A stretch of 6,788 bases of DNA from NCBI GenBank assembly GCA_900557695.1, contig USTP01000054.1, positions 1-6,788 of the forward strand. Direction: 5' to 3'. The translations under genes were made by a program, and so were the position numbers. Under the pieces are notes generated by a model, which did no database searches, was not told the DNA's origin, and saw nothing but the letters and a program-made list of their open reading frames with translations. Shown in pieces: positions 5,304 through 6,788 of this stretch (position 1 is its first letter; each line of letters opens with the position of its first letter). This stretch comes from an uncultured Thermoanaerobacterales bacterium. Lineage in GTDB: Bacteria > Bacillota > Clostridia > Christensenellales > UBA1242.

Positions 5304-5978
5304 ATGAATAACAAAGATAAAAATGCCAATTATAAGCTCGCACCAAATATGTATGATTATTTACTAAACACTAATATAAATAATATAACTAAAAAAGATA
5401 TCGACTATCTAAAATCACTTTTTTCTAGTGTATCACTAGCAGACAGAACTAGCAAGAGGGTAAGAAGAGCATCTAAGGCCTTGTTCGTTTCTTCCATTTT
5501 AACCTATGGAATAGGCACACTCGTTACAAAGGGCGATGCAACCTGGCTAGAAGCCTTTAGATATTCAAGTTCTTTCTTTTTTGGCACAAGTCTGGGTTTT
5601 ACAATATCAAGGCAAATTCGTGTAAACAAAGTTTTAAAAGAGTATGGATTAACAGAAGCTGAGTATTTATCGCTTAAAAACAAAGGGAAAATAAAAGAGT
5701 TTGAAGAAATAATAAAAGAGTTTAACATAGCACTAAGAGAAAACAAACTTTTAACAATCAATAACGAACCATTCCCTGATTTTGGATATACTACTGCTGA
5801 TAGAAAAAATGAATTCTTAAGAGGTCTATATAGTTTGGCTTTCCAGCTGCATAAATCTATGGGCAAAAGTGCAGACACTTTTGAATTTCAAGTTTATTTA
5901 CGACCATACGATAGTGAAAAAACAAAGTCAAAAGATAACAATAATAACAACGATAGTAGCAACGAGCCCGAAAACTAA
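5304..5978 (+). CDS. Unrecognised protein with two predicted membrane helices
   Basis: I do not recognise the family of this 224-residue protein. A soluble, Asn/Lys-rich N-terminus (1-50) ends in a basic run TSKRVRRASK (49-58). Two hydrophobic segments follow, about 59-75 and 84-102, joined by a short polar loop (TKGDATWLEA), so a helical hairpin in the membrane is likely, with both ends on the same side. By the positive-inside rule that side is the cytoplasm. Residues 105-145 are charged and probably helical (YGLTEAEYLSLKNKGKIKEF, then EEIIKEFNIALREN). A mixed domain follows (about 146-195), and the tail (200-224) is low-complexity, with five Asn in a row. There is no signal peptide, cysteine motif or catalytic signature. 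GAGGA (5293-5297), six bases before the ATG, supports the start. The gene has its own promoter and terminator, so its link to recG or tmk is positional only. The coding status is well supported; the function is unknown. Confidence 0.85.
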   Translation: MNNKDKNANYKLAPNMYDYLLNTNINNITKKDIDYLKSLFSSVSLADRTSKRVRRASKALFVSSILTYGIGTLVTKGDATWLEAFRYSSSFFFGTSLGFTISRQIRVNKVLKEYGLTEAEYLSLKNKGKIKEFEEIIKEFNIALRENKLLTINNEPFPDFGYTTADRKNEFLRGLYSLAFQLHKSMGKSADTFEFQVYLRPYDSEKTKSKDNNNNNDSSNEPEN

Positions 5979-5993
5979 TTTGTATAAAAAACC

Positions 5994-6033
5994 AATAAAA
6001 ACGCAAATTCAATATAAAATTTGCGTTTTTATT
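5994..6033. terminator. Bidirectional terminator between converging genes
   Basis: AATAAAAACGCAAATT (5994-6009) and AATTTGCGTTTTTATT (6018-6033) are perfect 16-bp complementary arms around an eight-base loop. T-runs follow in both directions, so it should end both the membrane-protein gene and tmk. A second partial copy of the right arm, TTTGCGTTTTTTG (6041-6053), could pair with the left arm instead. Confidence 0.88.
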
Positions 6034-6061
6034 ATAAATTTTTGCGTTTTTTGATTTAAAT

Positions 6062-6733
6062 TTATTTTTTTAATTCTTTAATAACATATGCTAAAATCTC
6101 TTCATGTATAGCATCAATATTTTTTATGTTTTTATCACCATCTTCACAATTTATAATTTCCCAATTAAATTTTAGTGCAACATTTTTACCTGTTTCATAC
6201 GAACGACTTAAAAATTTCTCATCACTTTCATGTATGTCATTTTTTGTTTTAGTTTTCAGTTCTTTCCTGTCATGAGTTAGTTTTATGCTAGCAAATGGAG
6301 GCATATCTAAAAACAAAATAATATTGGGGCGAGGGAGCTTTAGAATATTGTATTCAAAATTGTTAACCCATTGTAAAAATTCATCGCGCTGTTTTTCGTC
6401 TAATATCTTAGTTGCTTGGTGAATCATATTTGAAGGGGTGTATCTATCTAATATAACAACCAAATCGTCAGACTCTTTCTCAAGAAGTTTCATTGTACAC
6501 AACCTGTCAACGCCATAAAGTGAAGAGGCTTGATAAGCATCTAGAGAATCAGCCGTGTTTCCAAAATCGCCATTTAAATACATTTTAACAGGTCCAGAAG
6601 AGATGCTATCATAAGCAGGAAAGCTTACAATTTTGCACTTAATCCCAAGGCCATCTAATGAATTTTTAAGTAAATTAGCCTGAGTTTTCTTACCACTACC
6701 ATCAGTTCCCTCAATATCAATTAAATATGCCAT
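6062..6733 (-). CDS. tmk: Thymidylate kinase (dTMP kinase)
   Basis: Tmk phosphorylates dTMP to dTDP with ATP in the cytoplasm, an essential step to dTTP. The 223-residue product has the family features in order: P-loop IEGTDGSGKKTQ (residues 7-18), SFPAY (37-41) in the dTMP-binding region, VDR (75-77), DRYTPSNMIHQA (96-107), FLDMPP (141-146), and a lid region containing DRKEL (155-159) and DIHESDEKF (166-174). The P-loop has Lys16 where most P-loop kinases have Ser or Thr after the invariant Lys15. I recall Clostridia relatives with GSGKQTQ here, so this is probably a known variant and not a defect. Length is usual. AAAGGAG (6746-6740), six bases before the ATG, fixes the start. A weak upstream promoter (TATAGA on the minus strand, 6761-6756) is possible. 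It converges on the membrane-protein gene and is not visibly in an operon, although the window ends 55 bases upstream. Confidence 0.95.
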   Translation of the reverse strand: MAYLIDIEGTDGSGKKTQANLLKNSLDGLGIKCKIVSFPAYDSISSGPVKMYLNGDFGNTADSLDAYQASSLYGVDRLCTMKLLEKESDDLVVILDRYTPSNMIHQATKILDEKQRDEFLQWVNNFEYNILKLPRPNIILFLDMPPFASIKLTHDRKELKTKTKNDIHESDEKFLSRSYETGKNVALKFNWEIINCEDGDKNIKNIDAIHEEILAYVIKELKK

Positions 6734-6788
6734 AATTTTCTCCTTTAGTTTAATTTCTATAATTAAGGTTAGAATAAATTATTAAACC

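Noticed and set aside
5504..5878. 124-residue minus-strand open frame
   Set aside because: It is antisense to the two-helix membrane protein gene, which has its own promoter, ribosome site and terminator.
5869..6054. 61-residue plus-strand open frame
   Set aside because: It overlaps the end of the membrane protein gene in another frame, runs through the bidirectional terminator and has no ribosome site.

Overview
The window looks like chromosomal backbone of a low-GC, spore-forming Bacillota (Clostridia-type) bacterium. The evidence is the block spoVM - rpmB - yloU - fakA - recG, which is a Bacillota arrangement, together with high A/T content, strong AGGAG-type ribosome sites and promoters of TTGnnn-17-TAnnnT type. 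I cannot name the genus. Compared with my memory of Bacillus subtilis, the serine dehydratase genes between yloV (fakA) and recG are absent, and a gene of unknown function and a thymidylate kinase gene follow recG.

Layout: 1-76 holds a hairpin region. 77-166 (minus) is a 29-residue SpoVM, easily missed because of its size. 181-700 has no credible ORF; it contains three degenerate direct repeat copies (first at 330-408), a bidirectional terminator at 607-661, and a fourth, inverted copy that abuts the rpmB stop codon. 701-886 (minus) is rpmB (ribosomal protein L28). 887-1083 is a divergent promoter region serving rpmB leftwards and yloU rightwards. 1084-1434 is yloU (Asp23/Gls24 family) and 1486-3120 is fakA (fatty acid kinase, DhaL plus DegV-like), closed by a strong terminator. 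3245-5236 is recG, which has no visible Shine-Dalgarno and promoter candidates lying almost on its start codon. 5304-5978 is an unrecognised two-helix membrane protein whose promoter overlaps the recG terminator. 6062-6733 (minus) is tmk, converging on it across a shared bidirectional terminator.

Functionally this is mostly housekeeping: translation (L28), host fatty-acid use and membrane lipid supply (FakA), DNA repair and fork rescue (RecG), dTTP supply (Tmk) and spore coat morphogenesis (SpoVM). The non-routine part is the 291-700 repeat region. Its copies differ at positions that compensate one another in two predicted stems, and one stem position runs G-C, G-U, A-U across the three copies. 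This suggests a structured plus-strand RNA, or an element selected for its fold, that is not obviously a known family.
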